Positions 13,291 through 27,165 of a stretch of DNA of 64,000 nt are shown here, piece after piece. Each line of letters begins with the position of its first letter. The stretch's first letter is position 1. A program made the translations under genes and the position numbers. Source of the stretch: Dromaius novaehollandiae (taxonomy: Eukaryota; Chordata; Aves; Casuariiformes; Dromaiidae); assembly GCF_036370855.1 (NCBI RefSeq), contig NC_088130.1, forward strand, positions 64,828,941 to 64,892,940. The letters are read 5' to 3'. The notes below the pieces were generated by a model. It saw nothing but the letters and a program-made list of their open reading frames with translations. It had not been told where the DNA came from and did not search any database.

Positions 13291-15718
13291 CTGGGGTGAA
13301 AGATGGTTAACAATTGCTGCCACCTTAGAGCTACCTCATCCTCTCTTGTTCTCACTTCTTGTGTCTCTGCAGCAGGAGCTGCCCTCCCTGTGTGTCTTAG
13401 CAGTAGACAAGTGGACTTTAAAAGGGAAGTTGCATAGCAAAAGTAGGTAAAAGTTACATAGTAAAAGTAGGTAGTGAAGGCATGGCTGTTCTGCTTCCTC
13501 CTCCATTTCACAAGGCAGAAGTTTTCAGCTTTTGTACTATTTACTTTACATATGGCTAACATTATCCCCACGACTTTTGTAGAGGTGTCCTAACTCCTCT
13601 GTCATTGACTAAACCAGCATGTGAGTGTGGAAGGCATTCCAATAAGCTATGCTGTAATCATCTCAAAAAACACATCATCTGTAGTATTAATATATTACTT
13701 CAATATTGCATCTTTAGCACATACATTTCTTTCCCTTTTTGTCCTGTCTTTTCACCCCTTTCTTTTGCTTTCCTATTTTGCCACAGGAAAACAATTGAAA
13801 AGGAGCAAAAATACAAATGCAGAATAAAAACCTTTTTCAGTTTTTGCTTGAAAAATCAAAGCAAAAATTGAAGAAAGAATATGGAGAAGCATTAGAAAGT
13901 GATTCTAATAATAATAACAATACCACAAGGAAAAATTGGCATTATTACGACCCCATCTGTTAAAGGTTCATTCAGGAAAATGATCACAGAGTTGAAATAG
14001 TTTTATGAAAATATTTTTTCATGCTCAGTAGCAGTCAAAAAGCAACTGAATGTTAGGAATAATTAGAAAAAGAATAGAGAACATACAAAAAACATCTGCA
14101 TGCCACGGTAGGTGTGTGCGTGCATCCACACACTGAATGGCCATCCCTTCCCAAAATAGATACAGTAGAACTAGAGAATATAAAGAAGAGTAAAAAGATA
14201 AGCAAGGGCAGGAGATGGCTCCCAACCCTGGATTGATGGTTGGACCAGGAAGCTTCAGTCGAGAAAGGGATGGCTGAAGAAGGATATGACAGAAGTCTTT
14301 AGAATGCTGAGTAATATGGAAAAAAATGAACCGGAAGGGATTGTTTGATCTCTTTCTTAATAAACAGATGGTATCAAAAGGAAATGAACAATTCAAACAT
14401 TTATTTGTTTTAAACAAATCCAAGTAAGTGCTTTTCACACAGTGCTTAGTTGACGTATGGACTCCTTGTTATAGTGTTTTGTGGATGCTAAAAAGCAGTG
14501 ACATGAATGGAGGAAAAATACATTAAGATCAGTTAAACACAATATTACCTGCAGTTCTTGAATTTCCTGAACCCACTAGTCATTGGAAATTGAGAGAATA
14601 CACCAGAGGTATATTAATATATTTTTACTCTTTTCCTCGTCCTTCCTTTGACTTCTGGCATGCCACTGTTGAAGACATGATGCAATACAGCTGACCTTGT
14701 GTAGATAGTCGTATGTTTGAAAATATAATGCATATGCACTTTATGGTCCCTTTTCACTGCAAATACTCTGTAAAAAGATGTTAGCATAAGAGAGGAATGG
14801 ATGTTTATCTTAAGAAAAGAAAATATGCATTGAACAGAAAAAGAAATTGTTTGCACAGAGGGCAGATTTCTTGAGCAAGAAGATCCTGTTCTCATGTATT
14901 TTAAGACTTTTAAAATACAGATTGTTTAATACATAATGCAGAAAATTCCATATTGAAAACTATTCAAGCACAAGTGAAAATGTAATGTTATCTTCAGGGG
15001 CTTTGTGTAACTCCAAAGTATGAAAGTATAAATAAAATGACAATAGAGTTAAATGGAAATTAGGAAATCCATTCCTCTTCCAAGGCAATGGGGTATAGCT
15101 GCATATTAGGTGATTGGGAAGTTTCCTGTTTTAAAAAGAAAATCTGACAATTTTAAGAAAATCTAGAGCATATGCTGAAGAAAGGGTTCAATCATGGTTT
15201 ATTCTTAGGCAAAATATTGAAGAACTTATTTTACACAAGACAGAAAACTGATGATCTCTGTAACAGAGTGAAATTGAGGAGATTGAGCCTTGGGGGTTAT
15301 TTTTGGTTTTGACTATGACAAATAAAGCAAATCAAAAAGCAACTGTAGTCTTATCCTAGTGTGGGGAAGGAAAAATCTGGATAATAGATTTTTTCTTCTT
15401 CTTTCCTTTTTGGCTGGAGACCTGTATGTTCAAACTGAGAAGAAAGAACGAGTTGAAGTGACAGGATTTTGTGCGAAAAATCTGTACAAGGTTGAAAATA
15501 TTGAAAAATTAGACAGCGTGGGGATTAATTGAAGTCTGAGCAAGAAAGTTCTCTCTTGAAGATGAGAGCAGTTGAAGCTGCCTTTGAACTGAAGTCAGTG
15601 GGACACTGTGATTAAATACATCTTGTTTTTAAAGCCCTGCTGGTCCCTGTGGAGCCGTGATTAGGAACCCAGATCAATTATATGTCGGTATGAGTTTAAG
15701 GCTGCTTTTTTCCTGCAG

Positions 15719-15805
15719 TTGTCCGCGTTGCAAGGCTTTGGAACGAGATAGTAAAAAGAAGGAACTCCAGGTTACTGACCTGGAAGAACCATTTGTTTTG
15801 TTTGG
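15719..15805 (+). other. Candidate internal exon, open in one frame, unknown product
   Basis: A strong acceptor ('gctgcttttttcctgcag') ends at 15718 and a good donor ('tttgg|gtaagag') starts at 15806, bounding 87 bases. The frame starting at 15720 is open for 28 codons and begins CPRCKALERDSKKK, ending in LEEPFVLF. Both ends are phase 2, so the exon could be spliced in or out without a frame change. The CxxC at the start could be half of a zinc-binding site. I do not recognise the protein. A 28-codon open frame between splice-like sites arises by chance fairly often, so this is a candidate only. Confidence 0.25.
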
Positions 15806-18800
15806 GTAAGAGGAGCCCCATGGAATATCACACCTATTTCTTCCTCCGAGTTCATTCAGGATGGTCCAGCTGTTTTTCTTTTTTCCTTTTTCTCCCCCCT
15901 CCATCTGCCATGAGTGACTACTGACCTGCTGTGGCTGACAGCTGAGCCCGGTGCTTGGTGCTTTCAGTGCCTTCAAGCTGTCATGAGCTTCATCTGGAGA
16001 GCTGAACACAGTTGTAAATGCTGTAAGTTCCCTTGCCTATAGTTGATTGCTTTGATAGTATTCTTCCATCATGTGCAATGACAATTAAATAACATTTAAA
16101 GCATCAGACACAAAAGAAACAGGAAGGAAAGGTGCTGGATGCAGAAAAATGTTTTCAGTATTTCACAGTAAGGTCATAGTTAGGGAAAGGGAAATTTCAG
16201 GAGGAACCTGAGTGCTCGAAATGGCTTTTAAGCACAATTTGAGTGCCTGCGATGCTGACACCACTCACTGAGTCAGACAGGGCTTTGACAGATTTCTCAC
16301 CTGTTCTCTTTGACCTTAAAGTTTGTGCCTCAGGATGAGCACAATATTATCCCTGTTTTGCTAGGGTTAGACAACTTAAAAACTTAAACGAGGACTCTGA
16401 AAGCAGGTGATCCTCTCAGTCTGTGACAGACTCAGTTTGATGGGTTTGCTCTGAGGAGGTATTATAACCCTCAGGAAACTCAGACATTGCACAGAGTCAC
16501 ACCAGCTGCATCGCACCAGTTGTCTGGTAGTTTCAAAACTCTTCCCAAAAAAGGAGGGCCAAAGTCAGTGCTCTTTCTGGGTTCCAGGCTGCAAACCAGA
16601 GGCTGAACTCCTTTTCCTGAGCCCTGCTTATTTCTGTAGACTGTTCTGTGATTTCCCTGTGAGAACTCTGTTTTTGTATGAGGTGACTAAATGAAAGTCC
16701 AGCATTACTCTGGAGGCTAGAGTAAGAAGGTGACCGTTGTGGCATGATCAAACTGTTGGAGCTCCCCAAAGCAGCTACTATCAATGACTGAAAAGTAAAG
16801 AGACAAAAGAGGAAAAGTACCCCCTTGAAAAGTATTTCCATATCCTTTTTTCTTAGTCCATAGGCTGCAGTCAACTGTATGTGAGCTCACATTTTCGTAT
16901 ATTGCAGAAAAGACACCGTGAATGTTGGCTAGTGAAAGATCTTATATATAGCATTTATGAACACAAAGATCTCTGAAAAGCTACTTTTAGCCCATAACAC
17001 AGTCTGTAGTCTTAGCCTACACTCTAGTGACTCAAGGCACTCTCATACAATTTGGACTGACTTTGCAAAAACTCAGCATATACTCCTTTTGTTCTGTTCA
17101 GTCATCCTTCTATGTAGTGACTTGCTATGAAAGCAGAACCTGGCTATTCTGACAAATGAAACTTTGAGGGTGTTGGTTTTTCTCGCTTTCCGTAAACAAC
17201 TTATAAGTATATTTGTACATGTTTGCTTTCTTCAGCTTTGTGCATGTGCAATGGAAAACTGAGTCCTGATAAAAAATACTCTGCTACCTGATTTCTCTGT
17301 TTCTTGGTTTCTCTTCCCATGGTTTGAAACTTTCCTTCTCCAAAACTATAAGTTTTTTCATTAGCCAAGGATATTTGCCTTTTGGTTGATGTTTTCAGAG
17401 CTGTGTTCTCAAGTGGTAGAGCTATCCTGTTCAGCAGATTAACCATAGTGTATGGAAATACTATTGGCTAAATAAAAATTCCAGAGTGAGATAGCAGTGT
17501 AGGAGAGCCTGCTCTGGAAGGAACAGTTTCCCCCTGAAGTTCTGTAGAGTTTGTTCTGGGATTCTGTTCTAAGCCATATGCTATTGCCTCCAAGAAACTG
17601 TCAGCGTGTAAAAAAGACCCCAGTCAAAAGGGGATTACTGTGTATAGGTCACATGGCCAGAGAGACGTGAAAAATGATGCACCACTTCCCATGGGAATGA
17701 TTTAGTGATTCAGTACAGTGGCCAAAGAAAAAAGTCTCATTTAATTCTGTTGCTTCCTAAAGGATGAGGAAAGGACATCTGTGCTATGGCTCAGGACAGA
17801 GAGTTCAAATCTTACTCATAGTGACTTTCGGCAAAAGGGGAGTGGAAGAGGAGCATGAGCAAGTAATTACAGGCTTCAGTGTACATGAGTAAGAAATATA
17901 TATTAGGAGTGAAGGCATACTTAAATTAAAGGATGGTAAGTTCAGGTAGAGAGGTTCTTTCCTAGCTCTGTCAGTGTCCTGTTGTTTGAGCTTAGGTTAA
18001 TCTAGGTCCCATGTTATACAGAAAAACAGCTTAAGTGGTTGCAAAATCAAAGAGAAGCTTTGAAATTGTTCAGGAGTCATATGAGTGAGTCATATGGGCC
18101 CAGCTAGTTATAAGTATGTTCTTCCATGTGACATTTTCTCTAGCAGCAAAACAAATTTGAGGAAGTCTTTTCTTTCCTTCGTCCCAAAGTCTCAGTCTCG
18201 CCTGTGCATGATACTGTGCTGCCCTTCGGCTGGGCCACTGTAAGATTTTGTGGGGTAGTCCTGTAAAAGCGCTGATGAAATGATCTGAGTTAGCAATAAA
18301 ACCAACAAAAAACGCAGGACACTCTTAAATAAAGAAATGGTGACAGCAGAATGTATAAAGAAATGGGAGGAGAGCAGAGCTTAACTCAGGTGATGTATGC
18401 AGTCAAGGGTACATACAGAGGAAAGAAGGATATGCCTTGCTGGCATTCGGACATACGTAAATAAATTTCTGTGCACTGCTTAAAGTACTGCAGGATGAGC
18501 GGAGACGGCTCCCGACGTGACAGGGAATGAGTGTACCCACTGAGCAGTACTATCAGAGGAAAGGGAGAGCTCCTTCTTCCCCAGCTCTTGGGGAACGCCT
18601 CTCTGCTTTGAAAGCACATAGCTATTTCCAGTCCCACAATGCTTCTTAGCAATAATAACGATACTGCAATTCAGAACCCAGGAGGTGTCTGCTTTTCCCA
18701 CACAGCAGACTGCAAACATCTGCTGTCCATTCTGCACGGTCCCCAAAGAGCACGATTGCTTGAGTTCTCCCTGTTAGTGCAAACATAATTGAAGGCAGCA

Positions 18801-21800
18801 ATGCGGTGCTTCCTTCCTCTAAAGACAGCCGAGCTGTCTTTCCAAATAGGTCCAGTCCTTTCTCCATTATCCTGCTGCCTTCTAAGGACTTTCTGGCAAT
18901 GGGTTAAATGCTTTGCAGAAATCTCATCATGGGCCGAAGGTGGTTTAGAAGATTGGCTCTCATTCAGCTTGATACCTCGTCATTTAATTTCAATAATTAA
19001 ATAATCCAGTGGGACAACTCAGAGGCATAGAGTCCTTTAATGAGATGAATTAAACTTCTTTGAAACAAGAGGTTTAAGAGCTGTTAAAAGCTGTTAGGCT
19101 TCTATATTTGTTTCAAGCATGCCAGCAAAGTTATGCATGAGACAGCTCTGGGGTTTGAATAGGATGAGCTAAAGCTGTTTTCTAGGAGAGATGCACACGT
19201 GACAGAAAAGTAAGCAAAACACCACAGAGTCAGTCACAAAGAAGGAGAAAAAAAGCCATAAAAATGGGCATCCAAGAAGAAGGCGAAGACAGCTGTTTTG
19301 TTAAATTCTGGCTGTAGGAGGTTTATGGTAAGCAGCCATGCTACTGTTCAGTTTCTCTTTTGTGGAAGGAGGAGGGTTTTGATGTGTCTGTTGTGAATTG
19401 GAGGCAATAAAACAGCCAGAACAAAAGCAAATGGCAATAACAAGAAAAATAAATCAGCAACAAAAGAACCCTAAAGTCTTATTCTAGCAGCATCATCTTT
19501 CTCTCCTAAGGATAGGAGAAATATGCTGAGGACCCAAAGTTTGGCCAAGTCGGAAAAGGGGCACGGTCTAGAAACTAGGTTCCAATGTGTGTAATGCTGT
19601 TTCTTGGTGATTCGCTTGCTGAGTTCCCAAGATGTATAATTCATGGCAAGTTCCATCATTTCTCATCTTGGATGGCTGGACTGGGACAACTGGGGTTTGG
19701 TGTAATACAGTGAAATAGTTCCTTTCCTTTCTTCTAAATTTAAACTGAATCCAACACCACCACCATTGTGCTCTCGTTGCACCATGAAACATGTGTGCAT
19801 GTCCTTGAGACCTTACCAGTCCACCGCATTTGGCTGAAACTGGCCAACAGCTTCAACAGTTATACTGGGAGGGATAGACAGACAGACGGAAAGTGATAAT
19901 ATGTATCCTGCCTTCAGCATAACACCACTAAAAATAGTTTTCCTAGCTTTGATGTCTGTTAGATAGAATTGTATTAGCCAGTCTCTTCTCTACAAATCCT
20001 CCAAATAAGGCCTATTAAGAGCTTACATTTTATAAAAATCTAATTTATGAACCCAGTTTGGTGACTCTCTGAAAAATGCTATTTTATCATTTAGGATCTA
20101 GAAAGAAAGCCTTCGTCTTTACTACGAAGTGTTAGCCCTCCCTTCTCTTCTATACAGAAAAAACTAACTAGTCTTGTTACACCTTTCATTAGTGTTAAAT
20201 TTAAAATCATGAACATTATGTTTATTTGGCAATTTCACCTTCCGAGGATGCCCTTTTAATTGTCCTTAAATGTCCTTTTGAAGAGAAGGGGGCCAGTTTA
20301 GCCAGCAGTTCCATGGATATAAACACAAGATATCTGTTATGTGATAAAGTCAGGAAGTCTGGATCCAGCTCTGCATGGTCTGGCCTGCAGTTTATTGCAA
20401 GCAGCTTGAGCAGTCTGAGCCTAATGAAGGCCTTAAAGTCCTGCTACGCAACTTGAGGAGCCCTCAAGTTCATAGCCAGCCCAAACAAGCCAAAGCCAAA
20501 TTTGCTGGGACTATAGCAGAGTTCAGTCAAGGTGTAACAGTTATAACAGCTCTACCCAGCTTTGCAAATCTGGCTCTGAGCGTTCCAATAAACTACTATT
20601 TCCAAAGCCTTGGTGGTTTGTGATTTCATGCATCTCACAGAGGACCAATTTTTTCCAAGATTCAACATCTACAAGGTGGCTGAGTGGCTGTATGTGATAC
20701 AGGGAGGCAGAGAATGATCCTTCTGGCTAAAGCAGGGATACAGTTAGGGGCACAATAATCTTTCTTTCTGAGAAGTGATGGAAAAGCTCCGTAATGGAGC
20801 AGACGTTCCCTGAACTGTACAGATGTCACATTAATGCCTTACCCAGGTGTACAATGGAAGCTAATTGAGGCAATCGAGCAAAAGATTGGTGCATCGCAGA
20901 AGATGTCAGTCCTGCACGGAGAACCCAGGTGTTCTGTGGGAACTAATTAGATCAGGGAGCGAAGGCGAGACGAGGCTTTGACAGGGGAGGCAGGAGGCTT
21001 GGGAGGGAGGAAAAAACAAAAGAAAGGAATAATTAAATTAAGGGGTTTGGTACAGCAAGGGGGGGGAATAGCGCTGAAGAAAATGCACAGTGTGGGGCTT
21101 TGCGAGAGTGGCTAGGATTTGATGACAGTCCCGTGGTGACATGCAGGGAGGGCTGTTCTTCACTGAGGCTTGCTGCTGCCGTCAGTGCTTCCCAGGCTTG
21201 CATTTGGTGTCAGTGCAGGCTGGCAGCGTTTCAAGTGACTTTGATCCAGCAGAGCCTAGGCTTGTGATGGAGTAGTCGTGGAGGGGAGGGACAGTCTGGG
21301 GAGGACTGAGGATGTGCGCGTTCATTCGTGGCCTGATCCTTGTCAATTGCTCCGTAATTCTCCCCGCTCCCAGCTGAAGTCCCTCATGAGAAGACAGGCA
21401 GCAACAGCAGCAGTGACCATCCTACCACTCTGATAGAGGCAGGTTTCTTATATGTTCCTTATGCCCCAGTTTTGAGGGTACTTTGCTGTGTGTGTAAGCC
21501 TCAGTAAGGTAAAGCCGGATCCAGGAGTGATACCTGTTTCTACTCCTATTCCAGTAGCAATCACAAAGCTTTGCTGCATCAGGGTATCATTGCTATTGGA
21601 AAATGTAACATCTGCCTGGAGAACCTTGTTTGCAATCCACGGGTCACCCACTGTAATTTTAGTCTGTTTTCAGCTTGTCAGTTTTGTGCTTATTGAACTA
21701 AATTAATGCTTGTTCTTACTGACGTTACATAAGAGTGGTGTGGAAAGGATGTTAATTCTGAACTTCTCATGGAATTTGGCTTGTTTTGTCACCACCTATC

Positions 21801-22054
21801 TGTACTACCGACCTTCAAAACTGGAGTCTGGGAGATAAAGACCGATGTGTTTATCAAGCCACCTCTCTGGTGTTTAGCTTTTTTCAAGCAAACTGATGAA
21901 AACACATGTATTGAATTCTATTCACGTCTTTTAGAGGCATAGAGCAAGGTCTAAAGTAATCAAATAATAACTATCCTGCGATACCCTAGCAAAAGTTAAG
22001 TGTTTTAGACCTCTGTGAGGTGCCTCTTGTATGGCTCTTTATCTTCTAGGAGCC

Positions 22055-22080
22055 AAAATAAATAAATAAATAAATAAAAA
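22055..22080. repeat. AAAT microsatellite
   Basis: Five to six AAAT units ending in a short poly-A. It could be the tail of an unrecognised retroposon, but nothing identifiable precedes it. Confidence 0.9.
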
Positions 22081-22635
22081 GATCCAGAAAGCACGGGGAG
22101 GAATACTTTATTTCTCTTGAACAGTGGTTTGTTTTTAAAAAAGAGTCTGTAGAGGGTATTACGGGGCTCTCTTTTTGAATGGGGACTTAAAGTGATTTCT
22201 GTCACCTACATGCCAAGGAACACACTGAACTTCTCGTTCATTTTAGACATCCGATGTTGCAGGAACGACTGCAGGCCTGGGAAGTGCTCTGGGCTCAGTA
22301 TTTTTTGTTTCACAGAAGACCCTGAAGGTGAATTTTGTAGTGTTTTATACATGAACGATCTTTAGAAGCTAGGATTTCTAAGCTGCCTTCTAATTCTTTG
22401 TCGTTCAGGGAGAGATGAAATTGTTTCAGCTGCTTCTAGTGTGTTAGAAATTGAGTATATATTTAATTCACGGTAATTTTCATGACAAGGTGTCTCAGAT
22501 CTTTAGCTGACTCTTTGGATTTCCTTTTTCCCTTGTAATTTTCTCTTAGCCTCATTTAGAGGCTGTAAAAATGTCTGTAAAATCAAAATTAGGTTAGAGC
22601 CTTAGTTTTAGGAGATCATTTATGTACATTAACTT

Positions 22636-22651
22636 GGGGGGGGGTGGGGGG
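22636..22651. repeat. G-rich run
   Basis: Nine Gs, one T, then six Gs. Low-complexity sequence with no other context. Confidence 0.85.
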
Positions 22652-25600
22652 AAGAAACCACTTTGGCATTGAGCAAGGTCCTAACTGCAGTGCAATCACA
22701 TTGAACTGAATCCTTCCTGGAGTTTGTTCTCCCCAGGCAGAACTGGCACGGCAAACCATTTGACTGAATGGCTCCTCTGGGAGTAGTTATATGCTACATT
22801 TTCTTTGGCAGTGCAGCCAGCTTAAGAAGTTCCTCACTGTCCCTTCAGCTGTGTTGACACAACTGCATGTGGGGTTACAGCATAAACCAGGTCACTGAAA
22901 TTAGCTGGGTTAAAACAAACAGTGAAACCTTTTCTCTATTTTTTAAAATCATTTTTGCAAACCTGTCGTTCCGACGTTTTGGCTTGCAGAGCAGCACCGT
23001 GAACTCCATTGCCCTGGTACAGCAGAGGGGCAGGGAGGCACGAGGGCATGAAACCATGGCTGGGGAGGGAAGGAGGGATGGAGGCAGTAGGAAAGTCTTT
23101 GGACAAGGGAAGTAAAGAAATGTGTGTAGTTTTATTCTTCCTTGCTGTGCTGTTTGCCTCCTTGATAGGCTGGGTATAGCTGGGTATATGAGAAAAAGCC
23201 AATTCCCCTTTCTCAAGGGGAAAAGGATGGGCTGTGACCCCAAATTAGAAGGGAAGAACCAGCACAAGAATACTATAGACCGCATACATTTTCCTGGCAC
23301 ATATGATGGATTCCTTTTTAATGCCCCCAATGCTTTGTAATTTGAACTGCTGCCTGCTATTTATTTTACTTTAATCTGTATCATTTCTCTGTACTTTTTA
23401 TCTTCCTTCTCAGTGCTCCTCAAGTTTTGTATTTCTAGCCAGGCTTTTACAATATTAGGAAGTCTTTTCAGGACAGTAGGGAGTGGGTTTGTGGGGAAGG
23501 GGGAGTTCAGTAAATTATATATGCAATTTGTAACTGTCAGAGTACAAAATTCAAATTATTTAAGAAAATAAAACAAATGTTTGCATTTACATTCCATACT
23601 GGGAACTTATATTTAAAACTGAAACTAAAGCCTTTATCTGAACTGTCAGTGTTATAGATGGTGCCTGTATATATGTAAAGATTTGCATAGCTTTTATCAA
23701 AGTGATGCACTTAGCTGATTTAAGATTCCAACCTTTTATTTAGGAAGAGGAAAAGATAATATTTTAAAAGAATGTGAATTTATTCAGGCCAGTCCATCAA
23801 CCTGTCTTTGCCTTGATTCACTTTGGACACTGGAGCCCTTTCTGTGGTTGCTTGTTCAGGATATGCAGTCTGCGAGAAGGATGCGGAGTCTAGTCTTCCA
23901 TCTTGGATTTCAAACTCCATCTCATAAAGTGACACTCCTCCCATGATCTTTTGGTACCAGGAGTACCTGCACACGATGGTGAATGCCTTGGCTAGTTCTG
24001 AATATTAATTTAAGAATCTCCAGCTGGGGCAATGAGGGTTTTTTGTGAAGCTCCACATCAAGTTCAGGGTTGCCTCTACTTCATATCTGCTTTAGATCCA
24101 CTGTAACCTACCAGTCATTGCGTGTTGTGTGACCATGCTCCATAGGCAGTGCAAATCTTCTGCAATTCTCCCCAAGTGTGAGTTCATCATAGTGTAACTC
24201 AGTCTGTCAGAGCTGCCTTTCCCTGCACCAGCGCTGGGTAGTTGTGTGTCTGCACAGTTCAGGGAGCAAGCCAACTGAAAACTGATCTTGTCTCTTCTAT
24301 AGCATTAGATTTCTTACAGCCAAACGTGCTGAACTGATTTACTGAGCAAGGCCAGGAACATGAGGGCTGGTGCAATTGGGCAGGGTGTCTGATTGTGACA
24401 GTCCCAATTTAGATCAGCTTAACCTGCTGTGGAGCAACCCCTTTGAACTATCTCAAACGGTTGATACAGAAGATTTTAGCACTGAAAGTGAGCAGCTCTG
24501 TCCCTGGTGTCCGGCATATGGTGGGATGCATAACATCCTTAACTAGGGAAATGATGTTAAGGGGTATTCAATCCAGTGCACTAAAGCATAATAGGATTGG
24601 ATAGCAGGAAGTTTAGGTCGAATAAATTCAAATGGAAAAGAATGAATTCTGTCAAGGCGTTTAAGCACATTGTAAGCATACCAAAGAAGGTGGTAAATTC
24701 ACAGTGGAATTTTTATTCTGAGACTGGATGTCTTACTTGACGATAAGCTATAGTTCAACTACCTGCAAGTGATTGGGCTTGATAGTGTTCAGCTAGGGAG
24801 AAAGAAAGAATAATTCTCTCCACTGCAGTGGGTGAAATTCTGTGGCCTGTGTTAAACAGAAGGTCATACTTTCAGAGGGCTATGATCAATTCTCTTTTGA
24901 GATCTATGAGTCTCTGCTGGTAGGTATTTTAAGGTTGCCATTTGCTATGTGTTTTTGCGAGTATGTGAAGGGAAGTCCTGGACATCCTGTATGTTAAATT
25001 GGTTGGAGTTGTATTAATCTCTCAAAAATTATCTAGCCTTTGAACGCATTGCCCTCAGTACCAACAGTAACAACTTGAGGTGTTGTCTAAGCATTTCCAG
25101 GTTGCTAGAGCCCTAGAATTTGGATTATAGCATCTATGTGTTATGGCCTGTTTCCAAGAAGGCAGTGGAAATTGGACCCAGGCACTTTCAAGTTTAGGCT
25201 TTTGTCCCCCTTCACCCAAATGGACTCCACAGGCTCAGAATTAGGGAGCCTGGATTTCCCTCTGGGGAGAATCCAATGATTAAAAAAGGTGGTTTGAACA
25301 GGAGTATGAACTGAGCAGAGAGGAATCCACAGTAGGTAGCAGGGAACACTGAGGTGAGAGGTGTCTGAAAGCAGGAAGTCCATACAAAGTCCAATTCTGG
25401 AATACTCTCTAGAGAACAGGCACCACCTTCCACTCTCCCCTCCCAAGGCATTTCCCACCTTTTTGCTGATACTCTGTGTTAGGTTACTCAGTCAGGAATG
25501 GAAGTTCAAACTCCACCCAACTAGGCTGGTAGAGTTCATCCTAAGCACCAGACTCTCCACAAGGCTGATCAAACCACAAAATGGCATTCATCCTTTCTGC

Positions 25601-26934
25601 AGAAGGTCTATCACTGTGCCACAGACAAAAACCACAATCCTCTCCATTATAAAATGATCCTCTCCAGCATCTTTACTCTTCATTGACATCTATGCACTTC
25701 CCAAAGCCTCATCAAATGTTCAATACAAAGCTAGGATCAGGGTTCAAAAATTCTTCTGGCAATTATATGCTCTGCCTTTTAGGTTGATTCTGCTGCAATT
25801 GTTCCCAATCTTCACTAGCCCATGGACAGAAATAATAAGTCAGAGGCATGTTGCAACCTAAATAATACATTTCTCTTTTTGTCTCTCTAGACCATAGTTA
25901 TAGCTTCCTATGAACATTAGTAACATTGATGGGTCTTCTGGACATTGTATTGTCCACAGAAATGTGACAGGAGTGTTACAGGCTCCCATGCCCTTTAGTC
26001 TCTTTGTTTACAAAGCCCTGACAGCAGGCTTTCTGCCTCTATCCCTCCCAGTTACAGAGAACAGTTTACAATCTTCAAGTGAGGGAGAACTGAAGGCTCT
26101 AAATCACGGCACAAGGAATTTGTTTTATTTTTAAATATTGTGATTCTTAAACTTGATCTCATGATTTCTGGGGCTGGGAAGGGCAGACTAGTAGTGTTAT
26201 CCTGCCTTTTCAAATGCACATACCTCCTGGTATTTCCTGCTGCTCTGGAGAGAAGTAAATTTTACTACTTGTTGAGATTATGCAAATCCAATGCTACAGA
26301 AATTACAATGTGTTATGTCAGCTCTGGGCATACAGCTGCAGTTGTAATGCAGGCAAAATCCCCTACTGCTGTACCCTACTAAGAAGCAAGCATCTCATCC
26401 ATTTTCTTTGTTTCCTCTCTTCGATGTTTTTATGGAAATTAATCATTTGACAGCAGCAAAAGCTTGCTACTGGCCTCCTGTGACTTAGCTATCTGTCAGG
26501 GATTTTATTTAATATGATAGTACAAAACCTTCTTAGATTCAGATCTGTTCTGATTTTGTTTAAAAAGTTTATGAGTTATTGTCTCCCTCCCCCCACCCAC
26601 TCAAGCCATGTAGGGCTTAGGACCTGCTGGTTGTCCGTCCATGGCCCCCACGGCCATCTGAAGTGCATGTGGCCATTGGTACTAAACTAAGCTTGTGCTG
26701 TTGCTTAAGCTCAGGTTCCCACCTTCCTATCTCCCGCTGGAGATAAAGGACAATCTCTTCGACAGCTTCACACTGAGCCTATGAAACACAGCAAGGCCGT
26801 AGCAATTCTATAATGCAATCCACAGTTTGGTCTGGGAAGAGCTATCTTTTTGGCATGTTTGTTAGGCTGTGATCTCTCTGAAACAAAACCACCACGAGTC
26901 TGGTGTGTAACTTCTCACTGAAAGATAGGGTAGA

Positions 26935-27165
26935 TTCCCTGTTTTGCAGGGAAATGGGCAGGGAACTGAGGTGCATGTTAACTATCTAAAAGCTAGGAAT
27001 TTAGTCAGTTAGTCATTCAGTGGAGAAACAGGTATGCGTTTCTTGAAAAAGACGTCAAGCAGGAGCCCAAGGAGCCCATTTGACTAGTTTACACTGGATA
27101 CTCACGCACATAAATTAGGTGAGATGAGTTGCAACATACATGACCTACCCAAGTTACACAGTAAC
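26935..27165 (+). repeat. Possible MIR-like fragments (very weak)
   Basis: 'ttttgcagggaaatgggca' with 'gggaactgaggtgcatg' (about 26942-26977) resembles the MIR 'ttttacagatgggga...aactgaggcacag' block. 'tgacctacccaagttaca' with 'cagtaactagtaac' (about 27140-27172) resembles the following 'tgacttgcccaaggtcacacag' block. About 160 unrelated bases separate them, so this is either one MIR split by an insertion or a coincidence. Confidence 0.2.

Noticed and set aside
13110..13571. 153-codon minus-strand open frame
   Set aside because: Its middle is the 27-T run and GGTTTT repeat translated as poly-K and NQ repeats.
14025..14438. 137-codon minus-strand open frame
   Set aside because: Composition follows the local T-rich minus strand (F, L, S, C), with no domain or signal recognised.
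16340..16380. MIR-like 'attatccctgttttgctagg'
   Set aside because: A single short block with no flanking MIR pattern.
17795..17815. tRNA B-box-like 'gagttcaaatcttactc'
   Set aside because: No A-box at the right distance and no cloverleaf. At most a decayed tRNA-derived SINE.
22875..23330. 151-codon minus-strand open frame
   Set aside because: Overlaps open frames in two other phases over the same bases, as expected of stop-poor sequence. The peptide is rich in P, L and S with no domain.
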